Shown: one piece after another, positions 26,861 to 36,199 of the stretch | Position numbering within the stretch: position 1 is the first letter of the stretch | How the letters are laid out: every line of letters starts with the position of its first letter | NCBI GenBank assembly: GCA_020249265.1 | Contig: JADCGA010000024.1 | Location: 1-64,000, forward strand | Length of the DNA stretch: 64,000 nucleotides | From: Roseomonas sp. | GTDB lineage: Bacteria > Pseudomonadota > Alphaproteobacteria > Acetobacterales > Acetobacteraceae | Direction: 5' to 3' | The notes under the pieces: generated by a model | Database searches by the model: none | Seen by the model: only the letters and a program-made list of their open reading frames with translations | Told to the model about the DNA's origin: nothing | Made by a program: the position numbers and the translations under genes

Positions 26861-28218
26861 CCACGCGCGCCCTTGCCGAATTTACGGCCGGTATTAAGCC
26901 TGATGCTTTGCCGCCAGAAGTTATGCGCCAGGCGGCGCGGCTGGTGCTGGATGCGCTGGGCTGCGCCATGGCGGCCTGGACGGAAGATGCGGAAAAATCC
27001 CGCGTGGCACGAGACATCGCGGCGCTTTATCCCGGCGCCCCCGGCGCATATGTGATGGGAACGAAGGGCGCTGCGGTGCAGCCCGCTTTCGCCGCATTGG
27101 CCAATGGTATCCTGATCAATGCCGCCGATAATGATGACACACATAAGCGCGCCTTGTTGCATGTAGGCTCCGTCATGGTGCCAACCGCGATCGCCCTGGC
27201 CGAAGCGCGCGGGCTTTCCGGCAGCGCGATGCTGGCGGCGCTGGTTGCGGGATATGAGGTTGCGGTGCGTGTCGGCATGGCGGTGATGCCGACGCATTAT
27301 CGTTTCTGGCATTCCACCGCGACCAACGGGACTTTTGGTGCCGCAGCCGGTGCCGCCCATGCCATGGGGCTGGATGCGGATGGCGTGCAACGCGCGCTCG
27401 GCCTGGCGGGAACGCAGGCGGCGGGGCTGAATACGTTCTTCGAATCCGGCGATATGACGAAATCCATCCATCCAGGCAAAGCTGCGCTGAATGGCATTCT
27501 GTCCGCGCAAATGGCAGCCCTTGGCGCCACCAGCCCACCCGGCATTCTGGAACACCCGAAGGGCTATCTGGCAGCGTTTTCGCTGGAACCGAAAGCCGAG
27601 GCTTTGACCGCCGGCTTGGGAAGCGAATGGGAAATCCTGCAAAACGGCTTCAAGTATTTCCCTTCCATCCTGGCTAGCCATTCACCGATTCAAGCGACAC
27701 TCGCCATCACGGCCAAGCATAAGCCAGACCCGAAGCGAATTGTGTCCATCACCAATGAAACTTACAACACGGTGAAATCGCATTTTTCCAACAAGGATGT
27801 AACTTCCGTGATGGGTGCGCGGGTTTCCGTGCCCTATTGCATTGCTGCCGCCGCGGTGGATGGTGAACTTACTCAGCGCCAATTCGCGCCCGCCAGGGTG
27901 AATGATGCGCTGATCCGCCAGGTATTGGCGCGGACGGAAGTGGTGCCGGATGCGGAACTGAATAAGCTCTATCCCGCGAAGTTCCCTGCGCGCGTCACGA
28001 TCACGCTGGATGATGGCACGAAGCTGACGGAAACCGTGCTGCTGCCAAAGGGCGACCCTGGCGCGCCGCTTTCCGATGATGAATTGGAAGCAAAATACCG
28101 CGACAATGCCGAACCGCTTTTGGGCAAGGCGGGTGCCATGGCGCTGCGCGATGCGATCTGGCGGCTGGATGATGCGCCCGATATGGCAGAGCTGGTGCGC
28201 TGCATGCAGCCGAGATAA
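26857..28218 (+). CDS. MmgE/PrpD-family protein (second copy)
   Basis: A 453-residue MmgE/PrpD protein: LVLDALGCAMAAWTEDAEKS, then NADDNDDTHKRALLHVGSVM (using Asn-Asp in place of the LDFDD seen in many relatives), ATNGTFGAAAGAAHAMGLD and NGFKYFPSILASHSPIQATL. It is clearly divergent from the copy at 22207, so the two probably act on different substrates or steps. Its ATG lies in the stop of the EthD-like gene. Transcription is divergent from the Bug-SDR-cyclase-PrpD operon, with a shared promoter region at 26081-26209. Confidence 0.88.
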   Translation: MTTRALAEFTAGIKPDALPPEVMRQAARLVLDALGCAMAAWTEDAEKSRVARDIAALYPGAPGAYVMGTKGAAVQPAFAALANGILINAADNDDTHKRALLHVGSVMVPTAIALAEARGLSGSAMLAALVAGYEVAVRVGMAVMPTHYRFWHSTATNGTFGAAAGAAHAMGLDADGVQRALGLAGTQAAGLNTFFESGDMTKSIHPGKAALNGILSAQMAALGATSPPGILEHPKGYLAAFSLEPKAEALTAGLGSEWEILQNGFKYFPSILASHSPIQATLAITAKHKPDPKRIVSITNETYNTVKSHFSNKDVTSVMGARVSVPYCIAAAAVDGELTQRQFAPARVNDALIRQVLARTEVVPDAELNKLYPAKFPARVTITLDDGTKLTETVLLPKGDPGAPLSDDELEAKYRDNAEPLLGKAGAMALRDAIWRLDDAPDMAELVRCMQPR

Positions 28219-28221
28219 CGC

Positions 28222-29094
28222 CTAACCGTAACGCTTCAAGATATCGCGCATGGCCGGCGCCAGATCGGGCCGCGCCAGCGCGAAAGCCACCTGCGCTTCC
28301 AGAAACCCGGCCTTGTCGCCACAATCAAACCTGCGCCCTTCATAGCGAAGGCCATGGAAGGGCTGCGTGCCGATCAGCTTCGCCATGCTATCGGTCAATT
28401 GCACTTCCCCGCCCGCGCCCTTTTCCATGCGCGCCAAATGCCCGATCACTTCGGGCATCAGCACATAGCGGCCGATGATCGTCAGGTTGGATGGCGCTTT
28501 TTCAATCGGCGGCTTTTCCACCAGGCCTTTCACGGAAACCAGCCGCCCGTGATCTTCCGCGACATCCAATACGCCGTAGCGATTCACGCGGTCACGCGGC
28601 ACTTCCTCAATCGCGACAACATTGCCGCCGGTTTCGCGATAGGCCTCCGCAAGCTGCGCCGTGCAGGAAACCGCACATTGCATCAGATCATCGGGCAGCA
28701 GAATGGCGAAGGGATCATCGGCAATGAAGGCGCGCGCGCACCAAATGGCATGGCCGAGCCCCATGGGTACTTGCTGGCGGACCGACATGATGGAACCAGG
28801 CGGCGGCGCATCGGCGCGCAACGCCGTCAATTCTTTTTCCTTGCCGCGTTCCGCCAGAGTGCGTTCCAGCTCATAGGCAATGTCGAAATGATCCACCAGC
28901 ATGGTCTTGCCGCGGCCGGTGATCAGGCAGATCTGCTCAATCCCCGCGGCAAGCGCTTCTTCCACCGCGTATTGAATGAGCGGCTTGTCCACGATGGGCA
29001 GCATTTCCTTCGCCATGGTCTTGGTGGCGGGCAGGAAACGCGTACCAAGCCCGGCAACGGGCAGCACGGCTTTCTTGAGCGGCTTCAACGGCAC
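28222..29094 (-). CDS. galU: UTP-glucose-1-phosphate uridylyltransferase
   Basis: GalU makes UDP-glucose for glycan and envelope synthesis. The 290-residue protein starts with the nucleotide-binding signature AVLPVAGLGTRFLPATKTMA, followed by KEMLPIVDKPLIQYAVEEAL, VPMGLGHAIWCARAFI, and the metal-binding ILLPDDLM. The start is a GTG at 29094 after AGGGGAAG. It lies close to the convergent PrpD gene (3-base gap). It may supply sugar nucleotide to the glycan locus at 43.8-56.5 kb, but there is no positional link. Confidence 0.94.
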   Translation of the reverse strand: MPLKPLKKAVLPVAGLGTRFLPATKTMAKEMLPIVDKPLIQYAVEEALAAGIEQICLITGRGKTMLVDHFDIAYELERTLAERGKEKELTALRADAPPPGSIMSVRQQVPMGLGHAIWCARAFIADDPFAILLPDDLMQCAVSCTAQLAEAYRETGGNVVAIEEVPRDRVNRYGVLDVAEDHGRLVSVKGLVEKPPIEKAPSNLTIIGRYVLMPEVIGHLARMEKGAGGEVQLTDSMAKLIGTQPFHGLRYEGRRFDCGDKAGFLEAQVAFALARPDLAPAMRDILKRYG

Positions 29095-29122
29095 GGGAGG
29101 CTTCCCCTGAATTGATCTTCTA

Positions 29123-29160
29123 CCGCCTTATGCCGCGAAAGCCGGGCATGATTAAGGCGG
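29123..29160 (-). terminator. Inverted repeat, possible terminator
   Basis: CCGCCTTA (29123-29130) pairs with TAAGGCGG (29153-29160), and TGCC/GGCA inside extend the stem. It lies between the end of the ferric-reductase-like gene and the start of galU. There is no clear T run, so it may be a weak terminator or a processing signal. Confidence 0.4.
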
Positions 29161-29169
29161 GGGCGGCGC

Positions 29170-30477
29170 CTAAAACACCGAAAAACGTTCCTCCAGGATG
29201 CGGCGCCGGGGCACGCCAAGCACGGCCAAGCCCTCATGCGCGGCACGGATCATGGGGCCGGGACCGCAGAGCAGGAAAACCCAACCCTCTCGCGCCCCCT
29301 GCGCGGCTTCAGCCTGGATCAATGCGGGCGTCATCATGCCGACGAAGCCCGTCCAGCCAGGCGGCGGTTCTTGCAGGACATGGTGCAGATCAAGCGGCAA
29401 TCGCCCCGCCAGCGCCGCCAATTCCGCTGCCGCCATGATCTGCCCCTGATGGCGATTGCCATAAAGCAGGGCGATGGGACGGGTTTCGCCCCGTGCTGCC
29501 GCCTGACGTAACAGGGACAGCATGGGCGCAAGCCCCGCGCCGCCGGCGATCATGAAAATGCCGGGTTCCCGCCGGCCTTCCAGGCAAAGAGCGCCATGCG
29601 GGCCGTCCACATAGGCGCGCGCGCCAATCGGAAGCGCCCCGATCTGGCGCGTGAAATCCCCTGCCTCCTTGATAAGGAAACGCAACGCCGCCCCATCAGA
29701 AGGCGCTGAGGCGATGGAGAAAGGATGCTCGCGCACCGAAAACGCCGAGCAATCCAGTCGCAGCCAGGCGAATTGCCCGGCGCGATAGGAAAGCCCCGCA
29801 TGGCCATCTGGTTCCAACGTCAGCGACCACAGCTGATCACCAACGCGTTCCAGACCGGCGATGCGCCAAGGGCGGCGCGTCAGGCGCCAGGGCCGCAGCA
29901 GATAAACCGCAACCAGGCTGCCCAGAGCCAAGGCCAGCATAAACGCCCAATAGGCCATCAGCGCCGGTGCGCCCGAATAGCGCCCGGCAGAGATTGCATG
30001 ATGCAGCGCGAACCCCGCCAATAGCGCCGCGCCAAGCCCACGGCTTACCCGCCAGGTTTCATAGCGATAGGGCAAATCATCGCGCCTGATGGCGGTAAGC
30101 GTCAGCAGCCCAAGTAGCAGCCAAGCAAGCGTCCCGGTGATGAGTGATACCGCATCAAGCCCCAGCACCGCGCCAGGATCATCCGGGCGCTGAGAAGCGG
30201 CGCCACTCGGGGTAAGGTAAAACAGCGGATGCAACAGCGCCGCCAGCGTGAGGATTTGCGCAAACACCTGATGCCAGCGCAGGCTGCGATCCATGCCGAT
30301 GCCAGCGCTGATCACGCGAAACCGGCCCGAAAGTAGAAATTCAAGCAGCAATGCAGCGGTGGCCATCATGGCGATGGCGCTGGAAGCTTCGTCCAGCCAC
30401 GGGCGCGCTGGGCCGATCAGCCACCAGCCAAGTGCGACCGGCAGCACGACCAGCAGGGCATAGGCGCTGAGGATCAC
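29170..30477 (-). CDS. Ferric-reductase-like transmembrane flavoprotein
   Basis: A 435-residue protein. Residues 1-210 hold about six membrane segments with paired His typical of the ferric-reductase-like haem-binding domain (GMDRSLRWHQVFAQILTLAA, LLHPLFYL, FALHHAISAGRY). The rest is a ferredoxin-reductase module: YRAGQFAWLRLDC, the FAD motif VREHPFSIASAPSD, NAD-binding MIAGGAGLAPMLSLLRQA, and terminal LLCGPGPMI with EERFSVF. It should pass electrons from NAD(P)H via FAD across the membrane. The start codon is GTG. It is read divergently from the class V aminotransferase; 30478-30652 is their shared upstream region. Confidence 0.87.
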   Translation of the reverse strand: MILSAYALLVVLPVALGWWLIGPARPWLDEASSAIAMMATAALLLEFLLSGRFRVISAGIGMDRSLRWHQVFAQILTLAALLHPLFYLTPSGAASQRPDDPGAVLGLDAVSLITGTLAWLLLGLLTLTAIRRDDLPYRYETWRVSRGLGAALLAGFALHHAISAGRYSGAPALMAYWAFMLALALGSLVAVYLLRPWRLTRRPWRIAGLERVGDQLWSLTLEPDGHAGLSYRAGQFAWLRLDCSAFSVREHPFSIASAPSDGAALRFLIKEAGDFTRQIGALPIGARAYVDGPHGALCLEGRREPGIFMIAGGAGLAPMLSLLRQAAARGETRPIALLYGNRHQGQIMAAAELAALAGRLPLDLHHVLQEPPPGWTGFVGMMTPALIQAEAAQGAREGWVFLLCGPGPMIRAAHEGLAVLGVPRRRILEERFSVF

Positions 30478-30652
30478 AAGGGCGGGCAGGGCGGATCACC
30501 TTTCAGCATGCGTGCAGCCTAACATCGCCCGCGCAGCAAGTCTTGGTTTTGACGCATGCGCGGTTCGGGCCTTGAATGCGGGGCAACGTGAAGGACGCTC
30601 CGCATGACATTTTCCCTGCTTGGCCGCTCCGCCGTTCACTTAAGGTCTCGCC

Positions 30653-31783
30653 ATGAAACTCGCCCCGCTTTTTGATCCCGCTGATTTTCGCATCGCGCCC
30701 GGCATCACGCATCTTTGCGCGGCTGGCGAGACGCCCTTCCTGCGCCAGCATGACGCTGCCTTTGCTGCCTACGCCGCCGATAAATCCGATGGCCCAGCCG
30801 GGCGCCATCGGCAGGAAGCCATGATGGAAAGCGCGCGGGCCCGCGCGGCGCGGTTATTTCATGTGGAGCCCGCCGATATCGGCTTTGTGTCATCGGTGGC
30901 CGAGGGCGTTGCCATGGTGGTGGAAAGCCTTGATTGGCGCGCGGGCGATACGGTGCTGGTGGACCCGGATGAATATCCATCGGTCGTCGCACCGCTGACC
31001 TTGCAGCGCCATCCCAAGGTGACATTGCGCTTTGCCAAAGCCGCTGATCCCGTCAGCTTCGCCGCCGCGATTGATGGCACCACACGGATGATCGGCGTCA
31101 GCGCGGTGTCCTTCCTGAATGCCGCGCGGCATGATTTGGTGGCTTTGCGTGCGGCAGCGGATAAGGTTGGCGCTTTGCTGGTGGTGGATTTCACGCAAGG
31201 TGCCGGCTGGATGCCGATCCATGCCGATATCGCGGATTTCGCTTTCTCGGCCTGCTATAAATGGATGCTGGGATGTACAGGTGTTGCACTCGCCTATTGG
31301 AATCCGGCACGGCAACCGGGCTGGGTGCCGAGCACCGCGGGCTGGCATTCCATTGCCTCCATGGGGCGGCCGGATTGGTCTGAAACACCCGCGCTGCTGC
31401 CAGGTGGTGCGCGCTTCACGCGGGGCAATCCATCGCATCTTGGGCTTTATGTTTTGGATTCGGCGCTGCGTTATCTCGAAGCCCATTCGCCGGAAGTGAT
31501 TGAAGCCCATGTGCAGCGGCTGACGGTGGAGCTGATGAACCGTCTGCGCGCTGCCGGCATTCCTTCCACCACGCCGCCTAATCCGCACTGGCATGGTGCC
31601 AGCGTTTGTGCGGAACACCCCAAAGCGGCCGCGATTGTGGATGGCATGGCGCGGCGCGGCGTGCTCGCCTGGAATGGGCGCGGGCGCATTCGCATTTCCT
31701 TCCACGGCTATAATGGCAGTGAGGATATGGACCGCGCCGCTGATGCGCTGATTGCCGAATGGCGTGCCGCCGGTGCAAGCTGA
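30653..31783 (+). CDS. PLP-dependent class V aminotransferase-like protein
   Basis: A 376-residue fold-type I PLP enzyme with the Schiff-base Lys203 in FSACYKWMLGCTG, preceded by the cofactor Asp in LLVVDFTQGAGWMPI. The early THLCAAGETPFL and RGNPSHLGLYVLDSALRYLE blocks resemble cysteine-desulfurase/kynureninase-like proteins. No catalytic Cys loop of a true desulfurase is evident, so it is probably a lyase or aminotransferase of unknown substrate. The ATG is at 30653. It precedes an alcohol dehydrogenase gene by 28 bases and likely shares its transcript. Confidence 0.85.
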   Translation: MKLAPLFDPADFRIAPGITHLCAAGETPFLRQHDAAFAAYAADKSDGPAGRHRQEAMMESARARAARLFHVEPADIGFVSSVAEGVAMVVESLDWRAGDTVLVDPDEYPSVVAPLTLQRHPKVTLRFAKAADPVSFAAAIDGTTRMIGVSAVSFLNAARHDLVALRAAADKVGALLVVDFTQGAGWMPIHADIADFAFSACYKWMLGCTGVALAYWNPARQPGWVPSTAGWHSIASMGRPDWSETPALLPGGARFTRGNPSHLGLYVLDSALRYLEAHSPEVIEAHVQRLTVELMNRLRAAGIPSTTPPNPHWHGASVCAEHPKAAAIVDGMARRGVLAWNGRGRIRISFHGYNGSEDMDRAADALIAEWRAAGAS

Positions 31784-31811
31784 ACGATAGGGTTACCAGG
31801 AGGAAGCGCCG

Positions 31812-32945
31812 ATGCGCATGAAAGCCGCCATTCTTTTCGAACAAGGGCGCCCGCGCCCCTATGCGGATACGCGCCCGCTGGTGGTAGAGGAAGTGGAACT
31901 CGACCCCCCTGGCCCTGGCGAAATCCTGATTGAAGTTGCCGCCGCCGGGCTTTGCCATTCTGATCTTTCCACCATTGAAAACCAGCGGCCGCGCCCTCTG
32001 CCGATTGTGATCGGCCATGAAGGGGCGGGCATTGTGCGCGAATGCGGGCCGGGCATCACCGACCTCAAGCCCGGTGATCACGTGATCACGGTTTTCGCTT
32101 CATCCTGCGGCACTTGTCGTTACTGCGCGCGCGGTCGGCCCAATATCTGCCCAAGTGGCAATGCGGCACGCGCGGCGGGGTCGCTGGTGAGTGGTGCGAA
32201 GCGCATCAAGCGCTTGGATGGGAATTATGTGAACCACAATAGCGGCCTGTCGCTATTTGCGCAGTTCGCCGTGGTGGCGCGACGTTCCGCAGTGAAGATT
32301 GACAAGGACATCCCGCTGGATGACGCGGCGATTTTCGGCTGCGCGGTAATGACCGGCGCCGGCGCCGTGATCAATACCGCGCGCTTGCAGCCCGGTGAGA
32401 ATGTCGCGGTTGTGGGCCTGGGCGGCGTTGGCATGAATGCGTTGTTCGCCGCTGTGGCATCGGGCGCTGATCGTATCATTGCCGTTGATACCAACCCGAA
32501 AAAGCTGGAACAGGCCAAGGAATGGGGTGCCACCGATGTCTTCCTGGCCGGCAATGATGATTGCGCGGCGGCGGTGCGCGATGCGACCGATGGCGGCGTT
32601 GATACGGTGATCGAAACCGCCGGCACCATTCCCGCCATGCAACTTGCCATTGCCATTACCGCGCGTGGCGGCAGCACCATCAGCGCTGGCCTGCCGAATG
32701 TGAATGCTTCGGTGTCTTACCTCCATGCATCTTTGGTGTCGGAGGAAAAGAGCATTCGCGGTTCCTATATGGGGTCCTGTGTCGCGGAGCGTGACATTCC
32801 GCGCCTGCTTTCGCTATATCGGCGCGGCAAGATGCCGGTGAATAAGCTGAAAAGCGGCGTGGTGAAGCTGGAAGAAATCAATGAAGGGTTTGATCGGCTA
32901 TCCGATGGCACGGTGCTGCGCCAGATGCTGAAGCCGAACGGCTAA
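31812..32945 (+). CDS. Zinc-dependent alcohol dehydrogenase, class III-like
   Basis: A 377-residue medium-chain dehydrogenase. Catalytic zinc ligands are in AGLCHSDLSTIE and GHEGAGIVRECG; four structural-zinc Cys lie in CGTCRYCARGRPNIC. The NAD site is VAVVGLGGVGMNALFAA with Asp following at IIAVDTNPKK, indicating NAD preference. It oxidises an alcohol or S-hydroxymethyl adduct; the substrate is unspecified. A strong AGGAGGAA precedes the ATG. Its 3' end overlaps the convergent SDR gene by four bases. Confidence 0.92.
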   Translation: MRMKAAILFEQGRPRPYADTRPLVVEEVELDPPGPGEILIEVAAAGLCHSDLSTIENQRPRPLPIVIGHEGAGIVRECGPGITDLKPGDHVITVFASSCGTCRYCARGRPNICPSGNAARAAGSLVSGAKRIKRLDGNYVNHNSGLSLFAQFAVVARRSAVKIDKDIPLDDAAIFGCAVMTGAGAVINTARLQPGENVAVVGLGGVGMNALFAAVASGADRIIAVDTNPKKLEQAKEWGATDVFLAGNDDCAAAVRDATDGGVDTVIETAGTIPAMQLAIAITARGGSTISAGLPNVNASVSYLHASLVSEEKSIRGSYMGSCVAERDIPRLLSLYRRGKMPVNKLKSGVVKLEEINEGFDRLSDGTVLRQMLKPNG

Positions 32946-33724
32946 ATATTACCATCCTTGGCGGGCAGGCGGCTGAAGATCGCGGCCCGCCAGGAAATCG
33001 GCAAGCTGCCCGCGAAACGCGCCAGCATATAAGTCGGCCAAGGATAGGCGACGCGCGTCTTGCCGCGCGCCATCCCCGCCAAGGTGCGGCGTGCTGCCTC
33101 ATCCGCATCCATCAAGAACGGCATTGGGAATTTGTTGCGCGCGGTCATGGGAGTGCGGACATATCCGGGGCAAATCGCATGCATCCGAATGCCGCGCTTG
33201 CGTTCCGTGGCATCCAGCGCTTCCGCCCAGCGCTGCACCGCAGATTTGGTGGCGCAATAGGTCGGCGCGCCCGGGGCCGCGACAAAGGCCGCGACGGAAG
33301 AAACCACAGCAATGCGCCCGCGCAGCCCATCCGCGCCCGGGGATTGTGCGGCCATGACCTCCAGCGCCGGCAGGGCAGTATTCAAAACGCCGGTGACATT
33401 GGTTTCAAAAAGCAAGCGCGTTTGAGAAGTGGGTTCCGTGACGCCCCCGGTACCGGCAGAAATGCCGGCATTGGCAATCACCAGATCAAGCGGCCCGGCG
33501 CCCGCGATCCAGCCCGCCATGGCATCGGCATCGCAAACATCCATGACGCGAGGCAGCACTTCGGCGCCGCGTGCGCGGCAGGCGGCAGCGGCCTCCTCAA
33601 GCCTTGTGGCATCGCGGCCAGACAGATGCAGAACAACGCCAGGCGCCGCGCAGGCTTCCGCCAAGGCGCGGCCCAGCCCGGATGAGGCCCCGGTGATCAG
33701 CACATTCTGCCAAAGTGCTTGCAT
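32942..33724 (-). CDS. SDR-family oxidoreductase
   Basis: A 260-residue classical short-chain dehydrogenase: cofactor motif VLITGASSGLGRALAEA, IANAGIS, catalytic Ser in AVVSSVAAF and the intact YCATK. Its C-terminus has a PYLARF-like hydrophobic stretch (YPWPTYMLARFAGSLPISW) often seen in membrane-associated SDRs acting on lipids. The ATG at 33724 with AGGAGG seven bases upstream was chosen; the open frame upstream to 33967 is antisense to the YicC-like gene. The two genes are divergent with only 28 bases between starts. Confidence 0.88.
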   Translation of the reverse strand: MQALWQNVLITGASSGLGRALAEACAAPGVVLHLSGRDATRLEEAAAACRARGAEVLPRVMDVCDADAMAGWIAGAGPLDLVIANAGISAGTGGVTEPTSQTRLLFETNVTGVLNTALPALEVMAAQSPGADGLRGRIAVVSSVAAFVAAPGAPTYCATKSAVQRWAEALDATERKRGIRMHAICPGYVRTPMTARNKFPMPFLMDADEAARRTLAGMARGKTRVAYPWPTYMLARFAGSLPISWRAAIFSRLPAKDGNI

Positions 33725-33752
33725 AACATTCCTCCTGGGGCAAAAACGGCGC

Positions 33753-34652
33753 ATGGCCAAGCTTGCATCCATGACCGGTTTCGCCCGTGCCGATGGCACC
33801 CTGCCCGATGGCGCTTCCTTCCTGTGGGAAGTGCGCAGCGTCAATGGGCGGGGGCTCGATTTGCGGCTGCGCCTGCCCAATGGCTTTGACGCGCTGGAAC
33901 CCGCGCTGCGCGACGCGGCGGGAAAGGTGTTCAAGCGCGGCAATATCTCCGCCACCTTGAACATCAAGCGTGAGGAAAAGGCGGCCCCCCGGCTGACACC
34001 AGACTCAGCCGCCCTCGATCAGGCCCTGCGCCTGGCGCTGGATTTGGCCGCGCGTATTCCAGGTGCGCCGCCGCCGCGCGCTGAAGCACTGCTGACCCTG
34101 CCCGGCGTGCTGCGCGCCGAAAGCACGGAACTGGATGAAGCCGCCGAGGAAGCGCGCCGCGCCGCCGTGGCCAAGGGTTTCGATGCCGCGCTGAAGAGGC
34201 TTGCCAAGGCGCGTGCGGCGGAAGGGGCGCGCCTCGCGGAAATTCTGACCGTGCTGATTGATGAAATCGCGGCCCTTGTGGCACTGGCGCGCGATGCGGC
34301 GGCGGATCAACCCACGCAGCAAAAGGCGCGCCTGCTGGAAAGCCTCGCAGCGCTGCTGGAAGGCGAACGCCGTGTGCCGGAAGAACGCCTGGCCGCTGAG
34401 GTCGCGCTGCTCGCTGCCAAATCTGATGTACGGGAGGAGATTGATAGGCTTAACGCCCATATCGCAGAAGCGCGTGCCTTATTGGCTTCCAGCGATGCGG
34501 TGGGGCGGCGGTTGGAATTTCTGACGCAGGAATTCGTGCGCGAAGCCAATACGCTGTGCAGCAAATCCGCGAGTGTCGCGCTGACGCGGCTTGGGCTTGA
34601 TCTGAAAGCCGCCATCGAGCGCCTGCGCGAACAAGCGGCGAATGTGGAGTAA
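33753..34652 (+). CDS. YicC-family endoribonuclease
   Basis: A 299-residue YicC protein, complete from LASMTGFARADGTLPDG at the start, through VRSVNGRGLDLRLRLPNGF, to the C-terminal RRLEFLTQEFVREANTLCSK. YicC proteins are metal-dependent endoribonucleases linked to sRNA turnover and stress growth. The gene is followed after six bases by gmk, the usual yicC-gmk pairing in alphaproteobacteria, which supports the call. Confidence 0.92.
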   Translation: MAKLASMTGFARADGTLPDGASFLWEVRSVNGRGLDLRLRLPNGFDALEPALRDAAGKVFKRGNISATLNIKREEKAAPRLTPDSAALDQALRLALDLAARIPGAPPPRAEALLTLPGVLRAESTELDEAAEEARRAAVAKGFDAALKRLAKARAAEGARLAEILTVLIDEIAALVALARDAAADQPTQQKARLLESLAALLEGERRVPEERLAAEVALLAAKSDVREEIDRLNAHIAEARALLASSDAVGRRLEFLTQEFVREANTLCSKSASVALTRLGLDLKAAIERLREQAANVE

Positions 34653-34658
34653 GCGCCC

Positions 34659-35279
34659 ATGAAGCGTCGCGGTGTTTGTCTGGTGATTGCGGCACCCCCA
34701 GGGGCGGGCAAAACCAGTGTTTCCCGCGCGCTTTTGGAAAGCGAGGCAGATTTGGCGCTTTCCGTCAGCGTCACCACCCGCGCGGCGCGTCCGGGGGAAG
34801 TTGATGGCGTGCATTACCATTTCCGCGATATGGCCGAATATCACGCCATGATTGCGCGCGGTGATTTGCTGGAACATGCCATGTTTCTGGGCCGCGGCTA
34901 TGGAACCCCGCGCGCGCCAGTCGAAGCCGCCTTGGCCGAAGGGCGCGATGTGCTGTTCGACATTGAATGGCAGGGCCATCGGCAATTAAAGGCCAGCATG
35001 CCGGCCGATGTCACCAGCATTTTCCTGCTGCCGCCGAGCATGGCGGAGCTGGAGCGGCGCCTTCAACTGCGCGGCCAGGATGGGACAGAGGAGATCGCCA
35101 AGCGCATGGCGGCAGCGCGGGAAGAAATCGCCCATTGGGATGAGTTTGACCATGTGCTGATCAATCAGGATTTCGCCGCAACCGTAGCAGCCGCGCGCGC
35201 CGTGTTGCATGCCGCGCGTAGTGAGCGCCCCCGCCTACCCAGCATGGCGGGCTTCATCAAGGGCTTGCTTGGCGCGTGA
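34659..35279 (+). CDS. gmk: Guanylate kinase
   Basis: GMP to GDP kinase, 206 residues. The P-loop is APPGAGKTSVSRALL; the GMP-binding region has SVSVTTRAARPGEVDGVHYH and FRDMAEYHAMIARGDLLEHA; DVLFDIEWQGHRQLK and SIFLLPPS follow. Family length and order are complete. It lies directly after the YicC-like gene and its stop overlaps the GTG of the following AEC transporter (GTGA), so the three are probably one operon. Confidence 0.96.
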   Translation: MKRRGVCLVIAAPPGAGKTSVSRALLESEADLALSVSVTTRAARPGEVDGVHYHFRDMAEYHAMIARGDLLEHAMFLGRGYGTPRAPVEAALAEGRDVLFDIEWQGHRQLKASMPADVTSIFLLPPSMAELERRLQLRGQDGTEEIAKRMAAAREEIAHWDEFDHVLINQDFAATVAAARAVLHAARSERPRLPSMAGFIKGLLGA

Positions 35280-36199
35280 GCATTGTTCTTGGCATTGTCC
35301 TGCCGGTTTTTGCGATTATCGCTTTGGGCTATGCTGCTTCGCGCTGGCGCTTTGTGGATGATGGCGGCTTTCGCGGGCTGAATTTCTTCACCTTCTCCAT
35401 CGCCTCGCCCTGCTTGTTGTTCAATGGCGGCACATCGGGGCATGAGGGCGGCGGGCCGGCGGCCTTCGCGTTTTTCATCGCCTCCATGCTGATCTATGGC
35501 ATTGCGCTATGGTTGGGTCGTGCCCGGCTGCGCCAGGGGATAGGTGCGGCGGGGCTATTCGCGCTGAATGCCAGCTTCGGCAATACCGTGATGCTGGGCA
35601 TTCCGCTGATCACGGCGGCTTTCGGTCAGGCCGGGCTGACCATTCTGCTGGCGATCCTCGCGCTGCATTCGATGGTGCTGCTGAGTGTCGCCACTGTGGT
35701 GGCGGAGATTGGGCTGCATAGCCAGGCGCCGCTGTCGCGCGTTTTGCGCGCTACGCTGCTGGGTGTGCTGCGGCATCCGATTGTGATGGCGGTATTCCTT
35801 GCGTTCGTGTGGCAGTGGCTTGGGATTCCCGTACCGGCGCCAATGCGGCGCGTGCTGGAGTTGCTCGGCGGTGCCGGGCCGCCACTGGCACTATTCTGCC
35901 TTGGCGGGTCGCTCGCGGGATTTTCTTTGGCCGGGGCGCGGGCGGAGGTTGCTTTTGCCAGTTTCCTGAAACTCGCCCTGATGCCCGCGCTTGCTTGGGG
36001 TGCCTGCTGGGCGCTCGGGCTTTCGCCTTTGGAAACGGCGGTGGCGGTGGTGAGTTCTGCCCTGCCGACTGGCGCCAATGCCTTTCTGCTGGCGCGGCGC
36101 TATGACACCGGCGTGGGCGCTTCAGGTGCTACCGTGCTGCTTTCAACGCTGATCTCCATCGCAACACTTTCGGTTTTGCTCGCTTACTTCAAAGCTTGA
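35276..36199 (+). CDS. AEC-family transporter
   Basis: A 307-residue membrane protein with about ten hydrophobic segments in two halves, the auxin-efflux-carrier (AEC) fold. Blocks include IVLGIVLPVFAIIALGYAAS, NASFGNTVMLGIPLITAAFG and the closing SALPTGANAFLLARRYD. Bacterial members such as MdcF export or import malonate and related acids. The GTG start overlaps gmk. It is convergent with an MFS gene, whose stop abuts its own (36199/36200). Confidence 0.87.
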   Translation: MSIVLGIVLPVFAIIALGYAASRWRFVDDGGFRGLNFFTFSIASPCLLFNGGTSGHEGGGPAAFAFFIASMLIYGIALWLGRARLRQGIGAAGLFALNASFGNTVMLGIPLITAAFGQAGLTILLAILALHSMVLLSVATVVAEIGLHSQAPLSRVLRATLLGVLRHPIVMAVFLAFVWQWLGIPVPAPMRRVLELLGGAGPPLALFCLGGSLAGFSLAGARAEVAFASFLKLALMPALAWGACWALGLSPLETAVAVVSSALPTGANAFLLARRYDTGVGASGATVLLSTLISIATLSVLLAYFKA

